Assembly (NCBI GenBank): GCA_039888615.1
Contig: JBDQQS010000011.1
Direction: 5' to 3' (one strand)
Length of the DNA: 64,000 nt
DNA from: Flavimaribacter sp039888615
GTDB taxonomy: Bacteria; Pseudomonadota; Alphaproteobacteria; Rhizobiales; Rhizobiaceae
The notes beneath the pieces were generated by a model. That model saw only the letters and a list, made by a program, of their open reading frames with translations. It had not been told where the DNA came from and did not search any database. The position numbers and the translations under genes are program-made. Shown here piece by piece: positions 46,059 to 55,080 of this stretch (the stretch's first letter is position 1; each line of letters opens with the position of its first letter).

Positions 46059-47474
46059 TCAGACCCGAGTTCCGCCGATTGTCATCTGGTTCATGCGCAA
46101 ATGCGGCTGTCCGACGCCGACCGGCACGCTCTGTCCGGCCTTGCCGCACATGCCAATACCGTTGTCGATCTTGGAATCATTGCCGACCATGGTGACCCGG
46201 TGCATGGCGTCCGGACCGTTGCCAATCAGCATGGCGCCTTTTATGGGAGCGCCTATCTTGCCGTTTTCGATCATGTAGGCCTCCGTGCAGCCGAACACGA
46301 ATTTGCCGGACGTGATGTCCACCTGTCCGCCGCCGAATGAAACGGCGTAGACGCCTTTGTCCACCGAGCCGATGATCTCTTCAGGCGTGTAATCGCCGCC
46401 CAGCATGTAGGTGTTGGTCATGCGTGGCATGGGTTGATGAGCGTGCGACTGGCGGCGCCCGTTGCCGGTCGGCTTCATGCCCATCAAACGGGCGTTCTGC
46501 CTGTCCTGCATGTAGCCGACAAGCTTGCCGTCTTCGATCAGGACGTTGTATCCGGACGGCGTGCCCTCGTCGTCGATCGTCAGCGATCCCCGACGGCCCT
46601 CGATCGTTCCGTCATCGACGACCGTCACGCCGGGCGCTGCGACCTGCTGGCCGAGAAGCCCGGCGAAAGCCGACGTCTTCTTGCGATTGAAATCCCCTTC
46701 GAGACCATGTCCGACCGCTTCATGAAGCATCACGCCGGGCCAGCCGGCGCCGAGCACCACATCGAAGGCGCCAGCGGGCGCCGGGAGGGCGACGAGATTG
46801 ACGAGCGCCTGTCGCAACGCCTCGTCGGCGGCCTGTTTCCAGGAATCCTCTGCGATAAATTCTCCGAATCCGCGGCGGCCGCCCGCTCCAAAGGAGCCGC
46901 TTTCCTGGCGCTCTCCTTCACCGACGACCACGCTGACATTCAGGCGGGTCAGCGGCCTGATGTCCTGCATTCTCTCGCCGTCTGCGCGCAGAATGTTGAC
47001 GATCTGCCAGCTTGCGGCCAGAGAGGCGGTCACCTGGCGTACCTTCGGGTCCTTCGCGCGCAGATAGGCGTCGATCTCCCGCAGAAGCTGAACCTTTTCC
47101 TCGAAACTCGGCGCGCCGATCGGGTTTTCTTCGCCATAGAGATGCTTGTTGGTTCTTGCTGGCGACGCTGCATAAGCGCCTCCATACCCGCGCGTGACGG
47201 ATGAGACGGCTGAAACGGCGCGTTTCAGCGCGGCTTCCGACAGGTCGCCCGCATGGGCGTAGCCAATTGCCTCGTCAGCCACGCAACGCAGGCCAAATCC
47301 CTGGTCGCATGTAAAATTGCCGGCCTTCAGCCGGCCATCGTCAAAGACAAGCGACTCCATCTCCTCATACTCGACGAACAACTCGCCATCATCGGAACCA
47401 TGCAGCGCCTCGCTGACGATTTCGGTGATTGTTTCTTCCGAGCAGTCGAAGTTGCGGAGTAGATTTTTGTCCAT
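46059..47474 (-). CDS. tldD: TldD family metalloprotease
   Basis: A 471-residue zinc-dependent protease subunit of the TldD/PmbA family. The metal site is VMLHEAVGHGLEGDFNRKKT (HExxxH), and the end of the protein has FGCTEAYMIENGKIGAPIKG and GNGPDAMHRVTMVGNDS, all typical of TldD. With TldE (not in the window) it degrades peptides such as modified bacteriocin precursors or the CcdA antidote. ATG 47474 was chosen; a longer reading from 47534 is not conserved. Confidence 0.95.
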   Translation of the reverse strand: MDKNLLRNFDCSEETITEIVSEALHGSDDGELFVEYEEMESLVFDDGRLKAGNFTCDQGFGLRCVADEAIGYAHAGDLSEAALKRAVSAVSSVTRGYGGAYAASPARTNKHLYGEENPIGAPSFEEKVQLLREIDAYLRAKDPKVRQVTASLAASWQIVNILRADGERMQDIRPLTRLNVSVVVGEGERQESGSFGAGGRRGFGEFIAEDSWKQAADEALRQALVNLVALPAPAGAFDVVLGAGWPGVMLHEAVGHGLEGDFNRKKTSAFAGLLGQQVAAPGVTVVDDGTIEGRRGSLTIDDEGTPSGYNVLIEDGKLVGYMQDRQNARLMGMKPTGNGRRQSHAHQPMPRMTNTYMLGGDYTPEEIIGSVDKGVYAVSFGGGQVDITSGKFVFGCTEAYMIENGKIGAPIKGAMLIGNGPDAMHRVTMVGNDSKIDNGIGMCGKAGQSVPVGVGQPHLRMNQMTIGGTRV

Positions 47475-47582
47475 GTCTAGTCCCGGTGTCTTGCCTGTTT
47501 CGGTCGCGCCGGAACGGCCCCGACCCCGCGTCACATATAATGCGCGTCAGCCGTAGTTTCCAAGGGCGTATCGAAGCGGCGG

Positions 47583-48086
47583 TCAGGGCAGGGTTTCGAA
47601 ACCATCGGTGAAGCCGCTGAGATCGACCGGGATGCCTATTCCTTCCTCCGGCGTCTGGAAGACGATGAAGGTGGCCATGGTGCCGTTTTCAAGCGTCGTC
47701 AGCAACGTGTCGTCGAGTATCACTTCAGCGTAGCAGCCGTCCGTGAAACAGCGCACGAAATAGGCGCGGCCGATATCCTTGCCGTCGACATTCAGACCGA
47801 GACCATTGGGAAGCAAAACGCCTAGCGGCGCCAACACCCTCAAGACCCTTGCCTTCTTGTCCGCCGTCTTGAGCACAACGACCGACAGCGCGACTTCCGG
47901 GCGGTCTTCGGCGATCACATTCTGCATGAGCGCGCATTGCTCGGTTGTCGCACCGGCCGGCTTGTCGCAGAGAATCGACCAGGCGCCGTGCGTGGACTTG
48001 ACCGTACCAGGCTGTTGGGCCGAAGTCGGGACGGGCGTGAAGGCCAGCGTCGCAATGGAAAAGAGAGCAATAAGGTGTTTTTTCAT
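47583..48086 (-). CDS. Invasion associated locus B (IalB) family protein
   Basis: A 167-residue periplasmic protein. The signal peptide is HLIALFSIATLAFTPVPTSA. The IalB-type core includes THGAWSILCDKPAGATTEQC, RAYFVRCFTDGCYAEVILDD and other paired cysteines. IalB was first linked to host invasion in Bartonella, but homologues are common in non-pathogenic rhizobia, where the role is unclear. Start ATG 48086 begins the signal peptide. It lies between tldD and coxB, the usual rhizobial order. Confidence 0.88.
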   Translation of the reverse strand: MKKHLIALFSIATLAFTPVPTSAQQPGTVKSTHGAWSILCDKPAGATTEQCALMQNVIAEDRPEVALSVVVLKTADKKARVLRVLAPLGVLLPNGLGLNVDGKDIGRAYFVRCFTDGCYAEVILDDTLLTTLENGTMATFIVFQTPEEGIGIPVDLSGFTDGFETLP

Positions 48087-48474
48087 CTGCAGAGTTTCTG
48101 TTTTCGTCGCTGGGAAGCGAATCACATGCCTATCGTGGACTGGCTGGCGCCGAAAGGAAACGGGTCGCAATCAAGTTCACAATAATCGACGGGTCGACGC
48201 CTAGGGATAAATTGCGGCAACAATCGTTCACCATCCCGCCTACGCTCCTCCGATTGATTTTGACGACCGGTCCCATATGTCCTGTTTCATGGCTCTTTTA
48301 CAAGATTTGCCAGGCCTCGATACCGCGATATCTTGTTGGAAGTGCCGAAAATGTCGCATGCATTCATCCGTCCTCTAGTTGCGATTGGCTCTAAACTATG
48401 ATTTTAAGCGCTATAAATTGAGGGACTTTGCGGTTTGGCCTGCAGCCAATCCGTACGCTCGAGGGAGAATGGTA
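48087..48474. other. Leader of the cytochrome oxidase operon
   Basis: A 388-bp gap between divergent ialB and coxB. I find no gene in it. It must hold both promoters. An AT-rich segment near 48395-48420 (CTATGATTTTAAGCGCTATAAAT) is the best place for the coxB -10 region, but no convincing -35 pairs with it. No recognisable FixK, Fnr or other operator was found by eye. Confidence 0.5.
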
Positions 48475-49365
48475 GTGAGAAACCCGTTGAATGCAGTTCT
48501 GGCCCTGATCGGCGTGCTGCTGATGGTGACCCCGTCCTTGGCCGATCAGCCGCGCCCGTGGGAAACTGGCATGCAGCAGGCGGCGACCGGCATCATGCAT
48601 GAAATCAGATGGTTCAATAACTATACGCTGTGGTTCATTATCCCCATCTCTATCCTCGTGCTGGCGCTGCTGATAATTGCGATCTTCCGTTTCCGGGCGG
48701 GAGCAAACCCCGTTCCGTCGAAAACCAGCCACAACACACTCGTCGAGGTTATCTGGACGATCGGCCCCGTCGTTATCCTGCTTTTCCTCGCCGTCCCCTC
48801 CTTTCAGCTGCTGAACGCCCAATACACGCCGCCGGGAGAGCCTGATCTCACGATCAAGGCCACCGGATATCAGTGGTACTGGGGTTACGAATACCAGACC
48901 GAGAATGAACTCTCCTTCGATGCGCTGATTCTCACCGACGCGGACAGAGCGCAGTACGGCAAGGAAGACAAGGCTGTCTACCCGCGTCTGCTCGCTGTTG
49001 ACAACGAAGTTGTCGTTCCGGTCGGCATGACCGTCAGGCTTCTGATTACTGCTGCGGACGTGATACATTCCTTCGCAATGCCGTCATTCGGCATCAAGAT
49101 GGACGCCGTGCCGGGCCGGATGAACGAAACGTGGTTCCTTGCCGAAAAAGAGGGCCTTTACTACGGACAGTGTTCGGAACTCTGCGGCAAGGACCATGCG
49201 TATATGCCGATTGCGATCAGGGTCGTATCGGAAGAACAGTACAACACGTGGCTTGCCGCTGCGGCCGACAATCTCGGTGAAGCCAACGAGCAGCTGATGG
49301 CCTCAATCCAAAAGGACAAGTCCGTCCGGCTTGCAGCCAACGAAGCAGAGAAGATCAAGGAGTAG
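48475..49365 (+). CDS. coxB: Cytochrome c oxidase subunit II
   Basis: A 296-residue subunit of the aa3 oxidase that accepts electrons from cytochrome c through the CuA centre. It has a cleaved signal (LNAVLALIGVLLMVTPSLAD), two membrane helices (WFIIPISILVLALLIIAIF and IGPVVILLFLAVPSFQLL) and the CuA domain with GYQWYWGYEYQ, DVIHSFAMPSFGIKMDAVPG and YYGQCSELCGKDHAYMP. GTG 48475 has GAGGGAG seven bases upstream, better than ATG 48469, where the spacing is two bases. It heads the oxidase operon. Confidence 0.96.
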   Translation: MRNPLNAVLALIGVLLMVTPSLADQPRPWETGMQQAATGIMHEIRWFNNYTLWFIIPISILVLALLIIAIFRFRAGANPVPSKTSHNTLVEVIWTIGPVVILLFLAVPSFQLLNAQYTPPGEPDLTIKATGYQWYWGYEYQTENELSFDALILTDADRAQYGKEDKAVYPRLLAVDNEVVVPVGMTVRLLITAADVIHSFAMPSFGIKMDAVPGRMNETWFLAEKEGLYYGQCSELCGKDHAYMPIAIRVVSEEQYNTWLAAAADNLGEANEQLMASIQKDKSVRLAANEAEKIKE

Positions 49366-49368
49366 AAC

Positions 49369-51024
49369 ATGGCTGGATCTTCCACAGCGACGCACGATCA
49401 CGCTGAACACAAGCCATACGGCTGGACGCGTTGGATCTATTCCACAAACCACAAGGATATCGGCACCCTCTACCTGATCTTCGCGATCATCGCCGGTATT
49501 ATTGGTGGCACGCTCTCCATTTTCATGCGCATGGAGCTGGCCGAGCCGGGGATTCAGATCTTCAACGGCCTGGCGTCGATGGTCTACGGATATGGCGCCG
49601 ACGGCTCCATTGACGGCGGCAAGCAGATGTACAACGTGTTCACCACGGCGCACGGCCTTATCATGATCTTTTTTATGGTCATGCCGGCGCTGATAGGCGG
49701 CTTCGCCAACTGGATGGTGCCGATCATGATCGGCGCGCCGGACATGGCGTTCCCGCGGATGAACAATATTTCCTTCTGGCTGTTGCCTCCGGCTTTCATC
49801 CTGCTGCTGTTGTCGATGTTCGTCGAAGGACCGCCGGGCGCCTACGGCGTGGGCGGCGGCTGGACCATCTATCCGCCCTTGTCGACCAGTGGACAGCCGG
49901 GACCGGCGATGGATTTCGCGATCCTGTCGCTGCACATCGCCGGCGCCTCGTCGATCCTTGGCGCGATCAACTTCATCACCACGATCCTGAACATGCGCGC
50001 GCCCGGCATGACGCTGCACAAAATGCCGCTGTTCGCCTGGTCGGTGCTGATCACCGCCTTCCTGCTGCTGCTGGCGCTGCCGGTTCTGGCTGGAGGCATC
50101 ACAATGCTTCTGACTGACCGCAACTTCGGAACGTCCTTCTTCGAACCGCAGGGCGGCGGCGATCCGATCCTTTTCCAGCACCTGTTCTGGTTCTTCGGGC
50201 ATCCGGAAGTGTATATTCTGATCCTGCCGGGCTTCGGAATTGTCAGCCACATCGTGGCGACCTTTTCGCGCAAACCGGTCTTCGGTTATCTCGGCATGGC
50301 CTACGCCATGGTCGCCATCGGCGCCGTCGGCTTCATCGTGTGGGCGCACCACATGTATACGGTCGGCCTGTCGCTTGACACGCAGCGCTACTTTGTATTC
50401 GCAACGATGGTCATTGCGGTGCCAACAGGCGTCAAGATCTTCTCGTGGATCGCCACCATGTGGGGAGGATCGTTGACATTCCGCACGCCCATGCTGTGGG
50501 CTCTCGGTTTCATCTTCCTCTTCACGGTTGGCGGCGTCACAGGTGTTCAACTCGCCAACGCCGGTCTCGATCGGGCGATGCATGACACGTACTACGTGGT
50601 TGCGCATTTCCACTACGTGCTTTCGCTTGGCGCAGTCTTCGCGATCTTCGCCGGGTGGTACTACTGGTTCCCGAAAATGACCGGTTACATGTACAATTCC
50701 TTCCTGGCGAAGAGCCATTTCTGGATCATGTTCATCGGGGTCAACCTCGTATTCTTCCCGCAGCACTTCCTGGGTCTGGCCGGCATGCCACGCCGCTACA
50801 TTGACTATCCGGACGCGTATGCAGGCTGGAATATGGTGTCCTCTATCGGATCCTATATCGCGGGCGTCGCTGTGCTGATCTTCCTGTTCGGTGTTTGGGA
50901 AGCCTTCCGTCGCAAGCGCGTGGCCGGCGACAACCCGTGGGGAGAGGGCGCAACCACCCTGGAGTGGACCTTGAGTTCGCCTCCGCCTTTCCATCAGTGG
51001 GAACAGCTTCCGCGCATCAAATAG
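49369..51024 (+). CDS. coxA: Cytochrome c oxidase subunit I
   Basis: A 551-residue catalytic subunit with twelve membrane helices, holding heme a and the heme a3-CuB centre where oxygen is reduced. Seen are WIYSTNHKDIGTLYLIFAI at the start, the CuB/cross-linked His-Tyr segment FFGHPEVYILILPGFGIVSH, the two CuB histidines in IVWAHHMYTVG and the heme ligands in HDTYYVVAHFHYVLSLG. All support an aa3-type oxidase of ordinary length. It follows coxB by 3 bp. Confidence 0.98.
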   Translation: MAGSSTATHDHAEHKPYGWTRWIYSTNHKDIGTLYLIFAIIAGIIGGTLSIFMRMELAEPGIQIFNGLASMVYGYGADGSIDGGKQMYNVFTTAHGLIMIFFMVMPALIGGFANWMVPIMIGAPDMAFPRMNNISFWLLPPAFILLLLSMFVEGPPGAYGVGGGWTIYPPLSTSGQPGPAMDFAILSLHIAGASSILGAINFITTILNMRAPGMTLHKMPLFAWSVLITAFLLLLALPVLAGGITMLLTDRNFGTSFFEPQGGGDPILFQHLFWFFGHPEVYILILPGFGIVSHIVATFSRKPVFGYLGMAYAMVAIGAVGFIVWAHHMYTVGLSLDTQRYFVFATMVIAVPTGVKIFSWIATMWGGSLTFRTPMLWALGFIFLFTVGGVTGVQLANAGLDRAMHDTYYVVAHFHYVLSLGAVFAIFAGWYYWFPKMTGYMYNSFLAKSHFWIMFIGVNLVFFPQHFLGLAGMPRRYIDYPDAYAGWNMVSSIGSYIAGVAVLIFLFGVWEAFRRKRVAGDNPWGEGATTLEWTLSSPPPFHQWEQLPRIK

Positions 51025-51032
51025 GCATACGC

Positions 51033-51054
51033 GGAGCCGCCTTCGGGCGGCTCC
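51033..51054 (+). terminator. UUCG-capped hairpin between coxA and ctaB
   Basis: A perfect 9-bp stem (GGAGCCGCC / GGCGGCTCC) capped by a stable cUUCGg tetraloop, eight bases after the coxA stop. There is no T-run, so it is more likely an RNA-stability or processing element, or a partial attenuator, that sets coxBA above the assembly genes. This reading is inferred. Confidence 0.55.
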
Positions 51055-51086
51055 CTGCATCTGACAAGGGACGTATAAAGTCGCGA

Positions 51087-52022
51087 ATGACGTATTCTGA
51101 AGACATGGCAACACTCGACGCCGCCGATATCGGGTTTTCCGAAGCCGAGCCGCGTGACTATTTCGCGCTGTTGAAGCCGCGCGTGATGTCGCTTGTCGTC
51201 TTCACGGCTCTTGCGGGAATGACTATTGCTCCGGGTGCAATTCACCCGTTCCTGGCGTTCGTCGCCACCCTGTGCATCGCAATCGGCGCTGGCGCTTCCG
51301 GTGCGTTGAACATGTGGTACGACGCCGACATCGACCGTGTGATGTCGCGCACATCCAGCCGTCCGATCCCGACCGGCCGGATCAAGCCGCAGGAAGCTTT
51401 GTCCTTCGGTCTGGTGCTGGCCGCCTTTTCGGTACTGACGCTCGGACTGCTGGTAAACTGGTTCGCCGGTTTTCTTCTGGCGTTCACAATTTTCTTTTAT
51501 GCAGTCATCTATACGATGTGGCTCAAACGATCGACACCGCAGAACATCGTCATCGGCGGCGCCGCCGGCGCGTTCCCTCCCATGATCGGCTGGGCCTGTG
51601 TAACCGGATCTGTGTCCCTCGAAAGCATAGTTCTCTTCCTGATGATCTTCCTCTGGACTCCGCCGCATTTTTGGGCGCTGGCGCTTTACAAGGTCGGCGA
51701 CTATGAGAAGGCTGGCGTTCCGATGATGCCGAACGTGGCTGGCATGAAATCCACAAAGCGGCAGATTCTGTTTTATGCCGTGCTTACGGCGTGCGTCGGC
51801 GTGCTTCCGTATGTTCTGGGTTTCGCCAGCCCAGTCTACGGCGTGTTTTCCGCCGGCATGGGCTTGGTTTTCGTGCAACGGGCCTGGCGGGTATTCAGAA
51901 TGCTGGACACCGATGCGGTGATGGCTCCGGCGAAATCCCTGTTCGGATTTTCTCTTGTCTATCTCGCCAGTCTGTTTGCGGTTCTTCTTGTCGAAGGACT
52001 GGCCGTGCGTTTTGGATTATGA
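51087..52022 (+). CDS. ctaB: Protoheme IX farnesyltransferase (heme O synthase)
   Basis: A 311-residue polytopic enzyme that adds a farnesyl group to heme b to give heme o, the precursor of heme a for CoxA. The prenyltransferase motif is LNMWYDADIDRVMSRTSSRP and the second loop has YTMWLKRSTPQNIVIGGAAG with FLWTPPHFWALALYKVGDYE. Start ATG 51087 or ATG 51105 (both in frame). It is four bases upstream of coxF. Confidence 0.96.
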   Translation: MTYSEDMATLDAADIGFSEAEPRDYFALLKPRVMSLVVFTALAGMTIAPGAIHPFLAFVATLCIAIGAGASGALNMWYDADIDRVMSRTSSRPIPTGRIKPQEALSFGLVLAAFSVLTLGLLVNWFAGFLLAFTIFFYAVIYTMWLKRSTPQNIVIGGAAGAFPPMIGWACVTGSVSLESIVLFLMIFLWTPPHFWALALYKVGDYEKAGVPMMPNVAGMKSTKRQILFYAVLTACVGVLPYVLGFASPVYGVFSAGMGLVFVQRAWRVFRMLDTDAVMAPAKSLFGFSLVYLASLFAVLLVEGLAVRFGL

Positions 52023-52025
52023 GCC

Positions 52026-52175
52026 ATGGATCAGATAAAACTGACCGAGGGTCAGAAGAAGGTCAGACGCCGTCGTTCGGTAGCGATAGCTGTGGCGCTG
52101 GCGCTTCTGGTTGTGCTTTTCTATGTCGCGACGATTGTGAAATTCGGTCCCGGCATGTTTGACAGGCCGCTTTGA
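52026..52175 (+). CDS. coxF: Small membrane protein CoxF
   Basis: A 49-residue protein not long enough for usual gene calling: a polar N-terminus (MDQIKLTEGQKKVRRRRS), one membrane helix (VAIAVALALLVVLFYVATIV) and a short end KFGPGMFDRPL. Its position between ctaB (3-bp gap) and ctaG, its size and its single helix match the CoxF described in rhizobial and Paracoccus-like oxidase operons. It is thought to take part in oxidase assembly. Confidence 0.85.
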   Translation: MDQIKLTEGQKKVRRRRSVAIAVALALLVVLFYVATIVKFGPGMFDRPL

Positions 52176-52180
52176 GGACG

Positions 52181-52795
52181 ATGATGGACGGGTCTTCGGA
52201 AAAGCTGAAAGCGAATGCAAAGCGTAACAACGCTATATTACTGAGTTGCGTTGGCGTCGTTGTGGGTATGATCGGACTGTCCTACGCCGCTGTTCCGCTT
52301 TACCAGCTCTTCTGCCAGGTCACGGGGTATGGCGGGACTATCCAGAGAGCCGAGCAATATTCGAACCGGATTCTTGACCGTACAATAAAGGTGCGCTTCG
52401 ATTCCAACATCTCCAGCGGGCTTGACTGGGAGTTCAAGCCTGTAGAGCGCGAGGTAGAAGTTCGGATTGGCGAAACCCGGCAGATTTCTTATCTCGCCAG
52501 GAACAAATCAAACAGGGCGACGGGCGGGCAGGCCTTGTTTAACGTGACGCCCCAGGCAGCCGGCGTCTATTTCAACAAGGTCGAGTGCTTTTGTTTCACG
52601 GAAACGGAACTGCAGCCGGGCGAGACGCTGGATATGCCGGTCGTGTTTTACGTGGATCCGGCGATTGTCGACGCGCCTGAAACGAAACACATCACGACAC
52701 TGACGCTTTCCTATACTATGTATCCCATGGAGGATCAGGCGAAGCCGGTGGCGGAAGTCAGGCAGATCAATAAGGAAGAAGCCGGAAGGCTTTAG
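52181..52795 (+). CDS. ctaG: Cytochrome c oxidase assembly protein CtaG (Cox11)
   Basis: A 204-residue copper chaperone for the CuB site. One N-terminal membrane helix (NAILLSCVGVVVGMIGLSYA) is followed by a periplasmic domain that includes AAVPLYQLFCQVTGYGGT and the copper-binding KVECFCFTETELQPGE (CFC motif). Starts at ATG 52181 or 52184, with GAGG just upstream inside the end of coxF. Essential for assembling the CoxA copper centre. Confidence 0.95.
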   Translation: MMDGSSEKLKANAKRNNAILLSCVGVVVGMIGLSYAAVPLYQLFCQVTGYGGTIQRAEQYSNRILDRTIKVRFDSNISSGLDWEFKPVEREVEVRIGETRQISYLARNKSNRATGGQALFNVTPQAAGVYFNKVECFCFTETELQPGETLDMPVVFYVDPAIVDAPETKHITTLTLSYTMYPMEDQAKPVAEVRQINKEEAGRL

Positions 52796-52848
52796 TATCA
52801 ACGGCGCCGCGCAGGCGGCGAGAGAATGACGTAATCGGGGAAAACGAA

Positions 52849-53724
52849 ATGGCCGAGGCGCATCAGAAACACCACGACTATCACATCATCGATCCCAGTC
52901 CGTGGCCGTTCGTAGGCTCCGTGGGCGCGCTGGTCATGGCGCTGGGCGGTATCGGATACATGCGCTATCTGTCCGGCGGCTCGCTACCGTTGTTCGGAAT
53001 GGACATGGCCAGCCCCTATCTTTTCTTCATCGGACTGGCGGTTGTGCTGTTCACCATGATCGGATGGTGGACTGATGTCGTGAAGGAAGCCCATCAGGGC
53101 CATCATACACGCGTTGTGTCGCTGCATCTGCGCTATGGCATGATGATGTTCATCGCGTCGGAAGTGATGTTCTTCGTCGCCTGGTTCTGGGCCTTCTTCG
53201 ACGCAGCTATTTATGCGGGCGAGGCCGCTCAATACGCCCGTGTGGAGCATACCGGCGGGCACTGGCCTCCGGTCGGCATCGAGGTGCTGGATCCGATGCA
53301 CCTGCCGCTTTACAACACGATCATCCTGCTGCTTTCCGGCACCGCAGTGACCTGGGCGCACCATTCTCTTCTGCACAATCGTCGCGATGGCTTGGTGACT
53401 GGACTTATCATCACCGTTGCGCTCGGGGTCCTGTTTTCCTGTGTGCAGGCCTACGAGTACATTCACGCGCCTTTCGCCTTCAAGGAATCGATCTACGGCG
53501 CCACGTTCTTCATGGCGACAGGGTTTCACGGGTTCCACGTCCTTATCGGAACGATATTCCTGCTGGTCTGCCTTATCCGGGCGATGGCTGGAGACTTTAC
53601 CCCCAAGCAGCATTTCGGCATGGAGGCCGCCGCCTGGTACTGGCACTTCGTTGACGTTGTCTGGCTGTTCCTTTTCTTCAGCATTTATATCTGGGCTTCC
53701 TGGGGCGCGGAAATTGCGCATTGA
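52849..53724 (+). CDS. coxC: Cytochrome c oxidase subunit III
   Basis: A 291-residue membrane subunit with seven helices. Typical segments are HHDYHIIDPSPWPFVGSVGA, the WWTDVVKEAHQGHHTRVVSL loop, EVMFFVAWFWAFFDAA, TGFHGFHVLIGTIFL and AAAWYWHFVDVVWLFLFFSI. It stabilises the CoxA core. A GGGGAAAA ribosome-binding region precedes it, 53 bp from ctaG. Confidence 0.97.
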   Translation: MAEAHQKHHDYHIIDPSPWPFVGSVGALVMALGGIGYMRYLSGGSLPLFGMDMASPYLFFIGLAVVLFTMIGWWTDVVKEAHQGHHTRVVSLHLRYGMMMFIASEVMFFVAWFWAFFDAAIYAGEAAQYARVEHTGGHWPPVGIEVLDPMHLPLYNTIILLLSGTAVTWAHHSLLHNRRDGLVTGLIITVALGVLFSCVQAYEYIHAPFAFKESIYGATFFMATGFHGFHVLIGTIFLLVCLIRAMAGDFTPKQHFGMEAAAWYWHFVDVVWLFLFFSIYIWASWGAEIAH

Positions 53725-53744
53725 CTGGTCCAGCGGCAATTCGA

Positions 53745-53775
53745 AAGGGCGCCGGCGCTTCGCGACGGCGCCCTT
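53745..53775 (+). terminator. Hairpin between coxC and the DUF983 gene
   Basis: A perfect 10-bp GC-rich stem (AAGGGCGCCG / CGGCGCCCTT) with an 11-base loop, 20 bp after the coxC stop. It has no T-run. Like the coxA-ctaB hairpin it may protect or separate parts of the operon transcript. Confidence 0.5.
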
Positions 53776-53800
53776 CGTCATTTCGGGAGACTGATTTTCG

Positions 53801-54187
53801 ATGAGCGAACAGGACAGGGCGATCTATCCATCACTCGATCCGATTTCGACAGGTATGAAGGGACGATGTCCGCGGTGCGGTCAGGGACATCTGTTCGATG
53901 GTTTCCTGACGTTGAAGAAGAACTGTGCAATGTGCGGTTTGGATTATGATTTTGCTGATGCTGGCGACGGACCGGCGGTCTTCGTCATCCTTATCATTGG
54001 CTTTATTGTCGTCGGTCTGGCGCTTTGGCTAGAGGTCAGTTACTCACCGCCGCTATGGCTGCATTTCATTTTGTGGATACCTCTGACCATTGGTTTGTCC
54101 CTGTGGCTGTTGCGGGCGCTCAAAGGCGTGCTGATCAACATGCAGTTCAAGAATGACGCCAGTGAAGGTAGGATCGACAGAGGTTGA
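53801..54187 (+). CDS. DUF983 family protein
   Basis: A 128-residue protein with a Cys-rich N-terminus (KGRCPRCGQGHLFDG, then NCAMCGLDYD: two CxxC pairs, probably a zinc ribbon) and two membrane helices (VFVILIIGFIVVGLALWLEV and PLWLHFILWIPLTIGLSLWL). Found regularly in oxidase operons of this group, so a role in assembly is likely, although not proven. GGGAGA precedes the ATG. Confidence 0.88.
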   Translation: MSEQDRAIYPSLDPISTGMKGRCPRCGQGHLFDGFLTLKKNCAMCGLDYDFADAGDGPAVFVILIIGFIVVGLALWLEVSYSPPLWLHFILWIPLTIGLSLWLLRALKGVLINMQFKNDASEGRIDRG

Positions 54188-54217
54188 TCGAACGCCGACC
54201 CATCAGGATTGCGAGCG

Positions 54218-55003
54218 GTGACAGCGAACCGGAAAACGGCGAGTAAGCGCGAAGCGACCGGGCAGGAGCCAGGGCGAAGGCGTCGACCCGGTCTGCTGTT
54301 CTACACAATCACGATCGCCGCGCTCGTCATACTTGTCGTGCTCGGCAGTTGGCAGGTCAGGCGGCTCGAGTGGAAAGAAAATCTCATCGCCACAATCGAG
54401 CAGAGAAAGCGGGGCGCGCCGCTGACGCTGGATGAGGCGCTGGCGTTATGGCAAAATACGGGGGATGTGGATTATGTGCCAATCCGGCTCTCCGGCGTTT
54501 TCGATCACACGAAGGAACAGGATTACCTGGCGACACATCAAGGCGCGTCCGGCTGGTATCTGTATGCGCCGTTGACCACGACTGACAGCAAAACGATCAT
54601 CGTCAATCGCGGCTTCGTGCCTTATGATTTGAAGGACGCGTCGGACCGTTCCTGGAAGCCGGTGGACGGATCAGTCGAATTTTTGGCGCTCGCCCGCAAT
54701 CCGCTCTTCGAAAAGCCTGGCTGGGTGGTGCCGGACAACGATCCCGCCAACGCCACGTGGTACTGGAAGGACCTGCCAGCGATGGCGGCTGCGATGGGCC
54801 TCGACGTCGAAACGGTTACGCCGTTTTTTGCGGATGTCGCCTTGTCGGACGCGCCGCCGACTGATGGGCCGATCGCCGGCGTCACTCGGGTCAATCTGCC
54901 CAACAATCATTTGCAATATGTCATCACTTGGTTTGGATTGGCGGCCGCTCTCGTGTTGGTGGCAGGTTTTTATGTTTGGCGCGCGCGCAACGAAAAAGAC
55001 TGA
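54218..55003 (+). CDS. surf1: SURF1 family cytochrome oxidase assembly protein
   Basis: A 261-residue protein with two membrane helices that flank a periplasmic domain, the Surf1/Shy1 arrangement: LLFYTITIAALVILVVLGSW near the start and WFGLAAALVLVAGFYVWRAR at the end. Typical motifs are LGSWQVRRLEWKENLI and VNRGFVPYDLKDASD. It helps put heme a into CoxA. GTG 54218 with AGGA nine bases upstream is preferred to TTG 54209. Confidence 0.92.
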   Translation: MTANRKTASKREATGQEPGRRRRPGLLFYTITIAALVILVVLGSWQVRRLEWKENLIATIEQRKRGAPLTLDEALALWQNTGDVDYVPIRLSGVFDHTKEQDYLATHQGASGWYLYAPLTTTDSKTIIVNRGFVPYDLKDASDRSWKPVDGSVEFLALARNPLFEKPGWVVPDNDPANATWYWKDLPAMAAAMGLDVETVTPFFADVALSDAPPTDGPIAGVTRVNLPNNHLQYVITWFGLAAALVLVAGFYVWRARNEKD

Positions 55004-55080
55004 TGAAGGTTGATCCCGGACCGGCGATCCCATATCTGCTGTAGCGATGACGCGCTACATGAATGATTGCGATTTGATCC

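Noticed and set aside
49303..51114. 603-codon minus-strand open frame opposite coxA
   Set aside because: The translation is His-, Arg- and Asp-rich with no family motifs. CoxA on the other strand is beyond doubt.
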